The notes beneath the pieces are model-generated. The model made no database searches. It was not told the DNA's origin and worked only from the letters and a program-made list of their open reading frames with translations. From NCBI RefSeq assembly GCF_954871325.1, contig NC_088777.1, forward strand, positions 16,097,366 to 16,161,365: a stretch of 64,000 bases of DNA, given 5' to 3'. Shown here piece by piece: positions 1-13,100 of the stretch. Both the position numbers and the translations under genes were made by a program. Each line of letters begins with the position of its first letter. Position 1 is the stretch's first letter. The stretch comes from Gordionus sp. m RMFG-2023. Its lineage: Eukaryota > Nematomorpha > Gordioida > Chordodea > Parachordodidae.

Positions 1-281
1 AATGCTCGACTATTTTGAATATTTTTTTGATAGTTATCTGGAGCTTAATAAAAAAATTCTGAAAATACTTTAAGAAAATATTTAAAATTCTTCAGTATTG
101 ATGTATTTTTTTTTGGTAAAACAGCAATATCTGCTCTATAAAAATCAGACAATTTTATCAAATTTTGAAGAGATTTTTATATGTAACTATCATACATAGT
201 TTCGTTTATTTTTAAACATGGTGGTAGGAAATATTTTTTTTGGTCTATTTGTCAGAATGACTCAAATTATTTTAATTACAA
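1..281. other. A+T-rich flank, no gene seen
   Basis: No coding or repeat signature is recognised. It lies 5' of the first visible exon of the eIF4B-like gene, so it is probably intron. Bases 278-281 (ACAA) are the left target duplication of the transposon that follows. Confidence 0.4.
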
Positions 282-882
282 GGGTCATTCCATGTCAAAT
301 CAATCACTTTACAACCCGACCATCTCAGATTTTGTTAAAATTTGGTATTTAAGTTAGTAAAGTATTGTAAGTGACGAATCCAAAATATTAGACTCTTAAC
401 TCTATTAGAACCGGAGATATAAGGCTTCAAAGTGGCTCAGCTTGGTCATTTTTTGAAAAAAATGAATTTTTAAAATTGGGATAACTTTTATACTAGATGC
501 ACCATGTATATCTATTATGGCTCATTTTATAGCTCTAAGTAAACTCTTGAACGTATGTTAAATAAAATTAATTTTTAGTTTATATATTTTTTTTAAATTG
601 CGGTTAAAAATTTGTGATTATTTTTTTAAAATGTTAGACTAAAATTTTTTTTCCAAATTTCAGATATTTTGTAAAGATTACCAAGAACTGTTCATATAAA
701 AAATTTCAGAGTGGACCCAAAAATATTAATTAGAGAAAATCACATTTTTGAAAAATCCGCTAGATGGCGTCGGTAATTTAAAATATCAATTTTAACAATA
801 TAAGTCAAATTTTTTTTATTCCTTAATAAAATATATATCGAATAATTAATAATAGTAAGCTTAAAATAATTTTAATTAAATT
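282..882 (+). repeat. left terminal inverted repeat of long-TIR transposon
   Basis: Pairs with 3243-3843 with only a few scattered differences. The terminal bases are GGGTCATTCC. Its inner edge overlaps the last codons of the transposase (stop at 872-874 on the minus strand). Confidence 0.9.
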
Positions 883-3142
883 TCTTTAAATTTAATTTAT
901 ATATTGCCAAGTTAGATTCATCATTAGTTAAAGTGTATGTACTTCCGGTGGCTGTCAAGGGGTTGACAATTGTGAGAATATCATATATCGGAATAATTAG
1001 AATATCTGGTATTGATGGATAATAAAAGGATTGAGAAGGTCCTTTTGGATGTAAAAAAATTACCTTTATTTCAGCATCGCTAATAATATCTTGAATGTAT
1101 GCTACCCACCATTCATTATCATATAAACATGTAACATACCCTTTATATTCTTTAGTTGATATTTCTCTTATTATATTTTGTATTTTTTCTAATTTGGCTT
1201 CAATAGCACTGGAATATTTTTTTGTATTTATTTGTGATAAATTAACAGGATAGACTGCATGAATTTTTTGAGTACCAGGAATTGAAAGAGCTCTTGCAAA
1301 TCGTTCCGCTAAAAATTCTTGCTCATCTTGGTATTCTTTATGGGTTGTATAGGAAAAATAAATATTTTTTATATTTTCCTCAGCAAATTTAAAGAATTCA
1401 TAGGGAGATTTTATTTGATTATCATAAGGACGTTGTAAACTGGCCCGCGCAGCCAAGCGTTTAACGGTTCCCCCTATTCCATCGCAAACATTTTTCCCAT
1501 GGGCAGTAGAAAAAAAATGCCATTCTGCTGGGATGGCGAAGTCTACTTGATGATAACACAAATTTATAAAAATTTTCCTATTTTTATATTGAGCCGCGGA
1601 CCCATCGGAATAATAAAAAATGTATTTTGGATCGGATAAAAAGTAATTTTTTAGTAAATTTATCAATTTTTTTTGGAATAAATAAAATAAACAAGTGTTA
1701 TGTTCCAGCGATTCAGATATGGCCACATAACTTATATGATTTAATACATTATTTACTTTATAATATATTCCAAATGGATGTAGAGTAACCTGGGAAGTGG
1801 CCCAGTGATAACTTTGGACTTCATCTTGAAGTATAAATGAGTAATTTTCAGAAAAATCACAGATAATCAAATAATGATTATGCTCTAAAATATTTTTAAG
1901 ATTCTGATGGAATCTGTTTTGTTGTTCAGTAATAAAAGCATGGCGAATCAAAATAAATATTTTTTCAAATAAGTAATTAAGAAATTCGTCAGCTGTTTGC
2001 GTTAGGGTTTCTAGACTGGTTCTATCTACAGATATCCATATCCTGTATATATCATGTGCAATTAATAAATTTTCTAATTTAGCCCTTAATTCTTGGTACC
2101 CCGGACATTCATGACATTCGCCAAAATAACAGGCTGGTAGGGGAGGATTACAAATCATTTTTGGAATTATGTCTTTGTAAGTCTTTATCTCAAAATCCCT
2201 ATTTTTTGTTAAAGTTGCTAAATTGCTACCTATTATTAGCAACTTAACATTCTGATGGATTAGGCAGACACAAACCGAGTGAGTGACACTTGAACCTGGC
2301 ATTATGCAATTTTTAGGGCGCAATGGAGAAGGGTAGATAGTTTTGAAATTTATATAGATTTCTTTTAAATTATTAAGAATTAACCTTTTTTGAACGTTAA
2401 TCCTTTCATCATTTTCAATTATAGAAACGCAATCTTTTTTTCCGGGTAATAATCTACTATATTCGTCATTTAAATAGAAACTTTTTACAGTGTCAACTGC
2501 GCCCTGATTTATGGTTTTACCTGCTCTCGGATTGGGAGTTGAAAGAATCCCCTTTTGACCAAGAATAAATTTTGAATTACGGATCATATAAAACGAAGCG
2601 TTAAATTGTTTTTTAATTTTTTGAATGCTCCAATTTTAGGGTAATGTCGTTAATAAAAGATATTTTTGTGTTTTCGACAATAATGGATAATTATTTTTCA
2701 TATGAGTTATTAAATCTTCGCTACCATTTGTATTCGTTTTGGGTTGAAGAATTTTGGCAATCGCGGTTGAAATTCTGCCAAGTTTTTTCTTGGGATATCC
2801 TTTCTCTCTTAGTCTCTTTTTTTTTATTGGTGAATGCCCCATTTGATCTAAAGTAGAATTTAAAGATTCTAAAAAAATTGTAGGGATTTGCGCATTATCG
2901 TTATTATTTGGATAATTATTTTCTATATGGATGGAGTTTAGGAAATTATTTGAGGTTGTAGCTATGTTACTATCCTCTAAAATTGAAACATCTTTCTTCT
3001 TTTTATATAAAGATTTGCGACATTTAGGACAAATATAATCTCCTTTGTTAATTTTATAATACATTGTCATCCAAATACTGACTTTACGAAGTCCTTTTTT
3101 GGAATAATGATTTGGCAGATTTAATGGATTTGTACAAAACAT
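872..3142 (-). pseudogene. DDE-type transposase with one in-frame stop
   Basis: One continuous minus-strand frame of 757 codons, interrupted only by a TAA at 2636-2638. The upstream 168 residues hold a Cys-His region ending in CPKCRKSLY (about residues 37-45), likely a zinc-binding DNA-contact domain. Sixteen open codons lie between the stop and the next Met. The downstream 571 residues carry cysteines at 146, 153, 158 and 161 (CYFGECHEC), acidic candidates at D244 (ICDFSEN) and D328 (YSDGSAAQYKN), then AHGKNVCDGIGGTVKR near residues 362-377. This HGK...DGIGG block belongs to a transposase family I have seen in arthropod and cnidarian genomes; the superfamily name is uncertain. Either one nonsense mutation has inactivated it or the stop is read through. 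Confidence 0.8.
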
Positions 3143-3242
3143 TTTAATAAAATATTAATAAATTAATTAATTTTAAAAATTATAAATTTTAGGAAAAATA
3201 ACAGACGATAAATTATTGGAAAAATTTTTTCGAAAAATCGAT

Positions 3243-3843
3243 AATTTAATTAAAATTATTTTAAGCTTACTATTATTAATTATTCGATATATATTTTATT
3301 ATGGAATAAAAAAAATTTGACTTATATTGTTAAAATTGATATTTTAAATTACCGACGCCATCTATCGGATTTTTCAAAAATGAAATTTTTTCTAATTAAT
3401 ATTTTTGGGCCCACTCTGAAATTTTTTATATGAACAGTTCTTGGTAATCTTTACAGAATATCTGAAATTTGGAAAAAAATTTTTAGTCTAACATTTTAAA
3501 AATTTAATCACAAATTTTTAACCGCAATTTAAGAAAAATATATAAACTAAAAATTAATTTTATTTAACATACGTTCAAGAGTTTACTTAGGGCTATAAAA
3601 TGAGCCATAATAGATATACATAGTGCATCTAGTATAAAAGTTATCCCAATTTTAAAAATTCATTTTTTTCAAAAAATGACCAAGCTGAGCCACTTTGAAG
3701 CCCTATATCTCCGGTTCTAATAGAGTTAAGAGTCTAATATTTTGGATTCGTCACTTACAATACTTTACTAACTTAAATACCAAATTTTAACAAAATCTGA
3801 GATGGTCGGGTTGTAAAGTGATTGATTTGACATGGAATGACCC
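3243..3843 (-). repeat. right terminal inverted repeat of long-TIR transposon
   Basis: Reverse complement of 282-882, ending in GGAATGACCC followed by the ACAA duplication at 3844-3847. Confidence 0.9.
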
Positions 3844-4073
3844 ACAAGTAAAATATAAAATTGAATTAAATCTTAATTTTTATTAAAAGAAATCATTAAA
3901 TTTACAAGATTTAAATTAATTTGATATAATTATACTATCCCTATTAGGTCTCTGATATTAATACTTCGATTTAGATATGCTAATTTAAATATAACATGAT
4001 TAAAAGAGCAAACTAAATAATTTCTATATTTATTTCACCATTAAATTTATTTAATATGTATTCATCTTTTTAG

Positions 4074-4148
4074 ATAATATTTCTGCCGACGGTGAAAAGA
4101 AACCTGCTTTCAACCTATCAAAATTGCTGGCAGAAAACCCCGACGATC
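4074..4148 (+). CDS. eIF4B-like exon, first visible
   Basis: Preceded by a T-rich tract and TAG, followed by GTATGATG. It encodes ISADGEKKPAFNLSKLLAE and NPDD, and ends in phase 1. Joined to 8888 it reads NPDD-PTPIESKKYASIFG, at the place where other eIF4Bs have a KLNLKPR-type segment. This is the least certain exon, because an alternative terminal exon fits downstream at 4232-4257. Confidence 0.65.
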
Positions 4149-7100
4149 GTATGATGATTTTTATAAATTTTAAAATTCTCAATACTTGTTAAACGTTATA
4201 TATATATTTTTTTTTGATTCTTGCTTTCTAGAGGAGATGGTAAAAATTAAGGATTAAGCAAAAAGAGGAATGAATTTGGTTGATCATAATTTCTCATGTA
4301 GTATCAGAGACCTTCATGGGCCTTAATTTTTTGACCAAGCCTGGCCGGGCTTATATCTAATGTTAAAAAAATTCCCAAGCCCATGATAAGTTTCAAACAA
4401 TTTTCTCAAGCCCATTAAATTATTTTATGAATACTCATGCTGAAGTAATACTAATGGAAATACAATATTTTATTATATATATATATATAATATTAATAAA
4501 TGATATAAACAAAATTTTAATATATATTTTCAAAATATCATTTAAAAATAATATATTATCAACAATTTCATTGTTTAAATTTGTCTTTCTCTCTTCGATA
4601 ACTCTTCCAATAGTGCTGAAATTTCGTTCACTTGAAGCATTTGATGCTGGAATTGCATGATTTTTTTTGGCGAATCTTGCCAATTTTGGCAAAATTTTTT
4701 CATGTTTCTTCTACCAATCTATGATATGATTATCATAATTGATATCCTCCTCCTGCTTAATATCCAAATATAAATTAACCTTATCAGCCTCATTATTAAG
4801 CATTGTATCATCCTCCCATGAAGACATATCCATTAATGAGGATGAAGCTAAACATATTATATTGCTAAAAATATTCATAAAGAATAAATTACTGGATTAC
4901 TCTTCGAAGTAGGGGCCTGCACTTCATGCAGATCTGAAGATGTACCTAAAAATATTATATAGATAAAAACATTTATAAAAAATATGCTACTTGTAACTTT
5001 GGTAGCATTACTTAAAGTAGGGTCAAGTACTTCATCCAGGTCATATATAGGAATAGGTTGATACTCCGAATAATCTTTCATTATCGCTCTAAGAGAATTT
5101 TTTACATCTAATGCTTCTTCCAAAGTAAGCATTCTTAATTGGCGGAATTTTGGGCTTAAAAATGTTGCGATTTTGTGGAGAATATCTAATTGAAATTTAG
5201 ATATTAAAAATTCTTTAGCTCTTAATTTCAATTTTATAATTTCATTGTTATTTTGATGTGCATCATATAAAATAATACACACTGTTAAATTTGCCAATTT
5301 TTTATAGATTAATAAAACAATATTGTAGGCTTTGTATCTCCCTCAAGCTCTCTTGTTGCCTATCAACATTTCTATTAATGATTTCAATGCACTTTTATCA
5401 ATCGCATTTAGCTTGTATTATATATTTATTTTCTGTAAAGATTCTAAAATATGCTTTTGAACATTTTTAATTTTGAATTCCATCTTGTTTCAACATCTTG
5501 GCAAAGTGACTTTGATAGATTCTTGTTATATCCACTTTGTTTAAAATATCTAGTTAGTCATTTGCATTCTAGAATGAGGTTATATAATAAAGGTGTTGAT
5601 ATTCATATATTTTAGAGAAAAGGTATTTCTTAGAATAGTGTTAATGAGATGAGCAGAACAGTTTAATCATTTATATGGTTCTAAAGCCTTTATCAAGTTG
5701 CTACCTTGATTAGTGATGAATGATGAATGTGATTTTATAAAATGCATCAGAAGCATATCCAAGTTTTGTAAAATTAGAAACAAGTTCTTTGTGAATGTTT
5801 TCACTTGTTTTTTTATCTTCTAAAAATAGAGAAGTATACAAAACACGTTTTATTAATTTCCATATAATTATGTAGTGAAGATTTATTGTTATATATGTGT
5901 ACTTTTTAAAGTCATCTGTGTATAAATCAGTTGTTGCACTACAAGAATTTATTTAAGCATTTTGTACTTCTGGGAATATATTTTTGTGCAAATTTTTAGA
6001 CATCATTCATATGCCTTGATATAGTTATGGGAATGAGACTTGGCAAAATATTTTTAACGTCAATCAAACCCCTCTTTGAATCAACTTCAATAAAATATTG
6101 TGCTAAATGTTTAAAGCCTTTACCAGCTATACATTGAAATGGGCGAATATCTACAGCACCAAATTTTACACATCTATTGATAACTTCCTTTTTTTCACTT
6201 GTATATGATGCTTTACCATTTTTAATTGGATAAAAAGAAGATAATTTAATTTTAGGATTTGGTTTACATTTATGCCTTGATAAATGGGATGATCCTACTT
6301 TTTGTGAATATGAAAGTATGAGGCATGTTTTACATTGAACATATCCAATTTTATTATTATGATTGTCTTATATTATACTAAAAGAATCCCAGACTTTGCT
6401 TTTCAATGAGTTGTTTTCAAATAATTTATATTCTTGAGAATGTAATTTTTTAATTATTTCATTTTTATTCATTATATCTAAAAAAAATTGAAAATACTAC
6501 AATTTGTTACAGAAGAGAAAGTCATAAATGTTGTAGTGAAATAATAAAAGAAGCCAGAATTATCAAAAAAATTGCACAGGTGCAAATTTATTGACCTGAA
6601 AAAATTCATAATGAATTTTAGAAATATGATGATGATAAAAAATCAAATTTGTATATTCTAAATATAAATTGTACTATTATATTAAAGGTCAAATCTGTTG
6701 GTCAATCAAAATAAATCTATTCATTCATTATCATTACATAATACCCACATATAAAAGAAAACACAAAAAATCAATTAGTTCAGAGAAAAGAGTGTTATGT
6801 TACATGTTAACAGCTTTCTTAGCCTTCAATCTCATTAGTGTAATACACAAAGGAAATATATAGAAAGCCAACTAAATTTATAAATGATATAAAATTTTTA
6901 TTTCAATTATTTTAAAGATCATTACCTTAATCATTTTAAATATCATCTTTATAGCCATATATTTAATTACTAATTAATATTGGATTTGTCACACTAAAGA
7001 AGTAACAGTGTGATCCAGTTTTATAAGAATGAAAAAAAAGTGATTTTTAAATAAAAATATCATGGTATTTTATATAATTAAGAGTAGGAATTACCTATAA

Positions 7101-10100
7101 TAGTTTTACACTTATCAGTTATGTCAGGAATAAGTATACAAATTTCCGATTTAAAGAAAAAACAAAATTAAAACTCTCCCAAGGTGTCTTGGAAATGGAA
7201 TAAATGATATGTTATATTTGTCCAAATAAATATCCTTAAAATAATCTAAATTTGAAAAAAAAAATTAATCCTATACCCGACCCATATACTACAGTGAAAG
7301 GGGTGATATTTTTTACCAGATGTTAAAACAAAATAATATTATTCTATTTTTATTTTAATCATGCTTAAACATTAATCTATGTTAAAAAAATATTAAACAA
7401 CTTTTTAAATGTCACACTTAAAAAAATTTTTTTATAAAAAAATATAAAAAGTTTTGTCATCATATTTTCTTTTGCTTAGTTAAAGATATTTTATGTGGAA
7501 TAATTTTAAAAATAATAATTAAATATTCATCTTAGTTATTAAATCATAGTCATAGTTTTTTTTCTCTCACTCTATTTTATCATGTTTGAGATAAATTATT
7601 AAATATTTTATTCAATTCATATATTATATTACATATAAACAATATTTAATAAGAAATATATTAGTAATTACACTAATACATGAATATTGATTATAGAAAT
7701 ATTTAAATGGTAGTTCATATTCATCCCAAATTTCTTGCTAAGTAGTACCTATTTAATTAAAATATTAAAAGTTAATCGTAATTTATTATATAATTAGATT
7801 ACTTTAGTCAATTGGTAGCTTAAGATAGCCCAGCTCCAAATAGTAATTTGTCTTTCAATATTTGATGTGTCCTTTATTTTTCTCCCTCTTTGTTTAAGAG
7901 TGAATTCTTTTAAGGGATCACCAATAATTTATGGGAATGTATCCCGTTTTATTTTATGAATCGAGGCCTTCGACATTTTAACAAATTTCGCTACATCCTT
8001 AATCTTCCTCTGTTCCTTCTCTGGCATAGCTAAAAAATTTACCATGTCAATCTTTTCTTTGATCCAACAATGGTATGTTCTTTTGGGTTTAGGAATAATG
8101 GGGGAGAGGATGATTTGTATTTTATTAATGGTAGCTAAAGAATTATTATTCGTGGAAATGTTAGAATATGATTGATAATTTTCCATCTCATTCTCATCTG
8201 AGATGGGCAAGGAATAATTTACAGAAGTAATTGGGAATAGAGGAGAATTATTAGTTATGAGTTATTAAACATCGAAAAGTAATTAATTAAATTAAATATG
8301 AAAATATTTAAAAAATATTGTAAATACGCTTTTATGTAAAATTAATTTTTTTAAAATTGTACAAACTTCAAGTGCCGCATTTTTTAAAAAGGTTGTTTAA
8401 TATTTTTTTATCATAGATTAATATTTAAGTATGATTAAAATAAAAATATAATACAGTATTAATATGATTTGTTGTAACACATGTCAACAATGTGAATAAA
8501 CATTCTTATATGATTAAAAAAGCTATATTCGTTCCTGTTCAAATTTTGAAAAATTGTCTTCATTAAGTTTTCAAACTTTTATAATTAATAAAAAAAAATT
8601 TAATTTTCTCAACAAGTTTTTTCAATAATTATGGAAAGTTTGAACACCATATAAGAATGTTTATTCACATTGTTGACATGTGTTACAACAAATATTAATA
8701 CTGTAATATCATTTTATTTTGTTTTAACATCTGGTAAAAAATATTCCCCCTTTCACTGTAATGCCATCGAGTTTTGAAACCTTTCTTTAGTGAAATAATT
8801 ATACGGTGTTATATTTTAAGGATTTTGTATATCTTTTGCCAGTTGTCACTTTAATCTTTTTATTTGGTCCCTTTAACATGAACATAGCTACCCCTATCGA
8901 ATCGAAAAAGTATGCCTCCATATTTGGGGAGGCTAAACCCGTTGACACTGCTTCTGTCGAAGCCAGGATTGAGGCTAAGCTTATACAACAGGAAAGGGAT
9001 AAGAGCCTCAGCAAAACAAGTACTACCAACGAACCACCTATTATCAGGTAGATTTGCCCTAACGATAATTAGAATTAGAGGGGTAAATTGGATAATAGAA
9101 TTAAAGAAAGGGGGGATTTCACTGTTTAAGTGTCTAACATGATAGATTCAGTCTGGATTCCAATGATGAATTCTTAAAAAATTGTTTTCTTAGCCCATTA
9201 ATGGTCAACGTACTATATTTGCAACAGTTGTGATTTATTGATTTTTCACATATAAATCTTTTTAATTGAAATAATTTAACATGACATAAAAAAAACATTT
9301 TTTAGAAAATATTTATTTTTGAGTCTACTAAATACCATTAAAGTTTGGCAACTTTCGACTATTAAACTATATTTCTAGTAAGGGTGTACTGATACCACTT
9401 TTTGAAGGCCGATCCGATATTTTCGATAGTCAATTGATATCGACCGATTACCAATCCGATATCATATTAATTTTGTATTCTGTAAAGATACCAATGGTTT
9501 TAATTTTTAATATACTTTTTATTAGTATAACATCTATAATTTAACTCTACCATAACTTATGTCATTTGAATATATTATAATGATCAGTTTATATTCAATT
9601 TAATTGCAATTCTAAAAGTATATAAAATATTTTTATTGTTAAATCACTTTTATATAACATTAATCTGTATACATAATAAGTAATAAACGAATATATTATG
9701 AAATTTGAAATAAATAATTAATTCATCTTCTGACAATGACTTCCAGATACTCCTATAATAAGAAATCTTTCAGACTTAAGAATCGTTCTAGCATAATAAA
9801 AATTGAGGACCAACGTGTTGTGCATTATCATTTAAATTAAAATATTATTACACAATTCACTTTAAAATTAATCATCGTATTTCTATAACATAGCATATTA
9901 ATTAGATAATAAAATATTATTACCTACACTAATGATATTAATCTCTAAATAAAATGGAAGTCCAGGAAGAAAATTGAAAGAAAAACGCGAAGATAAAATA
10001 AATTATTCTATAAAAATAGTTAATATTTTAAAATTTTTTTATGACACCTAGAACCCTTGGACCCTCCACTTTTAAAAAGGGTCCGAGTTCGGGTTCAGCC

Positions 10101-13100
10101 AAAATACGAGGGTTCGGGTTCACATCCCTGATTATAATGTTCAGATGGGTATTTATTTGCATAATATATATATATCAGAGAGGTATAATTTGCCCGGTCT
10201 GGCCCGGATTTTTTTTTTTAAAAAACTTTTAAAATATATTTTATTTATTTTTATATTAAATTTTGGCGATTTCAATTATACGGCCTGGGCCAGGAGATTT
10301 CTGATGGCCTAAAAAAATTTTTTTAATAGCCAGGCTGGGCTGAATATTTTAAATCGCCATTATTAACTATAAAAATAAGAATAATTATAATATATTTAAA
10401 AAAAATATGGTTAGATATGAAAATAAAAATACGGGCTGGGCCATGCTAATGGTACCTCTGCAGGCCTCTGATATATATCAAAGTAAAAATAAAAGCCTAA
10501 CAGCTTTGAATCTTGTATTAAAAAGTACAACTGTTACCAATACTCAAAGTTGCCTAAATACCTCTGCATTCTATTTACTTTGTATTTTTTTATCACATAA
10601 AAACATTGAATTTTCGCAACTGAGACTATAAAAGAAAACAGACCTACAAATTATTTTCCTCTGGAAACAATTAAAGTTATGGCAAAAATGGAAAGTATTA
10701 CGATTGCCAATTTGAAAAGACATATGAAATATTTGTGGCTCGATGGAATGATAGTTCAGTGATGACAATTGCATCAACATGAAAAACCCTTTAGAAATTT
10801 TATTCGTGTAGCAACTAAATTCATGTAGGTTATGGAACCGAGTTAATACTGTTGATAATAAATAATAACTTAAATTTCAATGATAAATAATTCATCAAAA
10901 CTCCCTTAGTAAATGAAAAGAATTGTACAAATATGGTTGTTAAAACCCGATTTAATTCGATTTTTAATAACGACCTGGATTGGGCTGTTAACAAACATAG
11001 GTACAAGTTGAAGCCTCATAAGTCAATTTTCCTTACTAAGTGAAACAACTGTTTTATGTATTTAACAACAATTATTGTTAACAAAAGACGACGCTGTAAA
11101 TTTGGAAGGTATATATATATAACACATGTCTTAAACCAATCTGTATTGTTTTAAAAAATTTCATAAGATATAAAAAGTTATAATATTGTATGTAAAATAA
11201 ATCAACAAATTTTGAAATTCTATATCATATTTCCGTTTTTTCCAATGATATAATATTATCTTATTTTTATACCCCTAATTGTCGTTGCAGATATGCAACA
11301 GTTCAAATTTTCTATTCGGGTTGCTTTTTTGCGCTAATTTTTTATAATGATCTTAGACTAAAATAAATAAAATTTGAAAAAATCAAGAATTTTTATCACC
11401 TGTAAAAAGTCTGACCATTAATGATAATGGTTAATTTATATAGATGGAGTTATAATAAATGGAAGGAAAATACCAGATAAGCTTGCAATTTGAGACCAAG
11501 CTTAGAGGTAACACTGCACTATTACAAAATTCGAGTGTTAAGTTAGATATATAATTTATTTTTATTTTCCCTAAAAACTAGAGGAAGGAATAGACTGGAC
11601 TCTGGTAGCGAAAAATTAATGGGCAGGAGTGCCAGCATTGGCTCTTTCGAACACAATCATGAAGGTTTAAAGCATTATATTTTATATCATTATAAATGGT
11701 TTACCTGAAGATTATTTATATCTCGTAATTTATTGTGGGGATTTATATTTCATCAGTGTAGCCTCAAAATATGATTTTTGAACGAAGAACCTTTATAGTC
11801 AGGTTAAGGAGGCGGTCATATTTATTTCCATAATTATTTTAAAAAATTAACAAGAAAATATCTATTTTTTAAATATGTGTGACTAAAAAAACGCCACATT
11901 TTTAAATCCTTGTAACTCTAAAATGAATGCGTCATTTGTTCTTTTTATATTTTATTAATGAAGATATGGAACCATCCTCAAAATTATTTAGAATTTGATT
12001 GAGTCGCCTTTTAGAAATTTGATATCAAATATGGTCGTAGTCTATTTTTTGCAAATTAGAGTCTATTTCCACACTTCCACATGATTATCCAATCGATTTA
12101 GATTAGGGGAGTTTAAACTAACTTTAGAAGATATACAGGCCATGTGTAATGTAACCATTCACTTACTAGACATTTAATACGAGCTTTTTTATTACATATA
12201 TTTAATTCTAGAGAATGGCTAGCAGCGTTGTTAAAATATCTAGATACATTTTAAACGGCATATATTTATAGTTAATTTTAGATATCTAATTTATTATTAT
12301 ATTAAAAATGTATAATGAAATTTTTTAAGTTTAAATGTAGTGTTGTTAAATGGCTCGATTTTAGCTTATTTATTATTATTAACATATCTAACTCAATATT
12401 TTTACCAGAAAAGTATTCCACTAGCTTTCGTTAATAGATTTATTTGACTTAGTTTTAAATGCAAGAAATTTCAATAATGAAAAAAATTGACACGTTGATA
12501 AATTTTTTCGGTTTCTAAATGTTGCTAAAGAGAATATCGCAAAATAATCGAATCCAAAATAAATTATTCCAATAGTGCCATTCATAGAACAACAGAAATG
12601 TTGACCCTTGAGAATTGCATTCTTGAATAGAAAATTAGATTAGACTTCGATTTTTATAAATAATAAAAATAATTTCTTGTTTCTGAAAATGGGTTTGAAT
12701 ACCATTTCCATCTTTAAATACAAGGAATTTTATTTGTAGTATCGGTAATTTTTTCAAATATGCTTTTAGAGAGTCGTCACAATCTTGAAAGAGTTGCATG
12801 ACATCTCATCCATTTATATGGTTTGAATTAAGGTAACCTAATATCCCCTATTTAGAATTTGATAGGGTCAAATTTTAGAAAATTAAAGGTGCTTTTGGCA
12901 AAAAATAAAATACTCTTGGACTACGAACATTTGTCTTTTTAAAAATATTTTTCTAATCTTAAATTATAATGTAAAACGTTATTTATTAAACACAATAATA
13001 CAATTATCAAAATGTATAAAATAATTAAAAAGATCTATGTTGGAACAGTCCTCCTATATTCTTATAAAGTAACAATATCTTCTTCCACTTATCGAACACA

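Larger units (their letters stand above)
282..3843 (-). mobile_element. DNA transposon with about 600-bp TIRs and 4-bp TSD
   Basis: A 3562-bp element bounded by long inverted repeats that begin GGGTCATTCCATGTC. It is flanked by ACAA on both sides (278-281 and 3844-3847), which fits a 4-bp target duplication. The two arms differ at only a few bases by eye, suggesting recent insertion. The minus-strand interior is almost filled by one transposase reading frame. Four-base duplications together with a DDE protein fit a Sola-like superfamily, but that assignment is inference; no TTAA, TA or 8-bp duplication is present. It sits upstream of the first visible eIF4B exon, probably in an intron. Confidence 0.9.
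7292..8758 (-). mobile_element. Tc1/mariner-type element interrupted by a MITE
   Basis: Termini CAGTGAAAGGGG at 7292 and its complement ending at 8758, each next to TA (7290-7291 and 8759-8760). The inverted arms are about 150 bp long; the right arm is split by the MITE at 8454-8703. Without the MITE the element would be about 1.2 kb. The interior holds a minus-strand fragment with a DNA-binding look. It ends 129 bases before an eIF4B-like exon. Confidence 0.8.

Noticed and set aside
3947-4312. GGTCTCTG at 3947 and CAGAGACC at 4305 as two ends of one element
   Set aside because: They face outward from each other, and the space between contains an apparent host exon; no 8-bp duplication joins them.
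6669-6863. 64-codon plus-strand frame
   Set aside because: No family signature, A+T-rich low-complexity, inside an intron; likely chance.
8799-9142. Three overlapping open frames, one antisense
   Set aside because: Only the frame containing IFGEAKPVDTA is supported; the antisense frame and the shifted frame are shadows of that exon.
10041-10232. 63-codon frame
   Set aside because: It runs from a hAT terminus into a MITE; composition and position indicate repeat sequence, not a gene.
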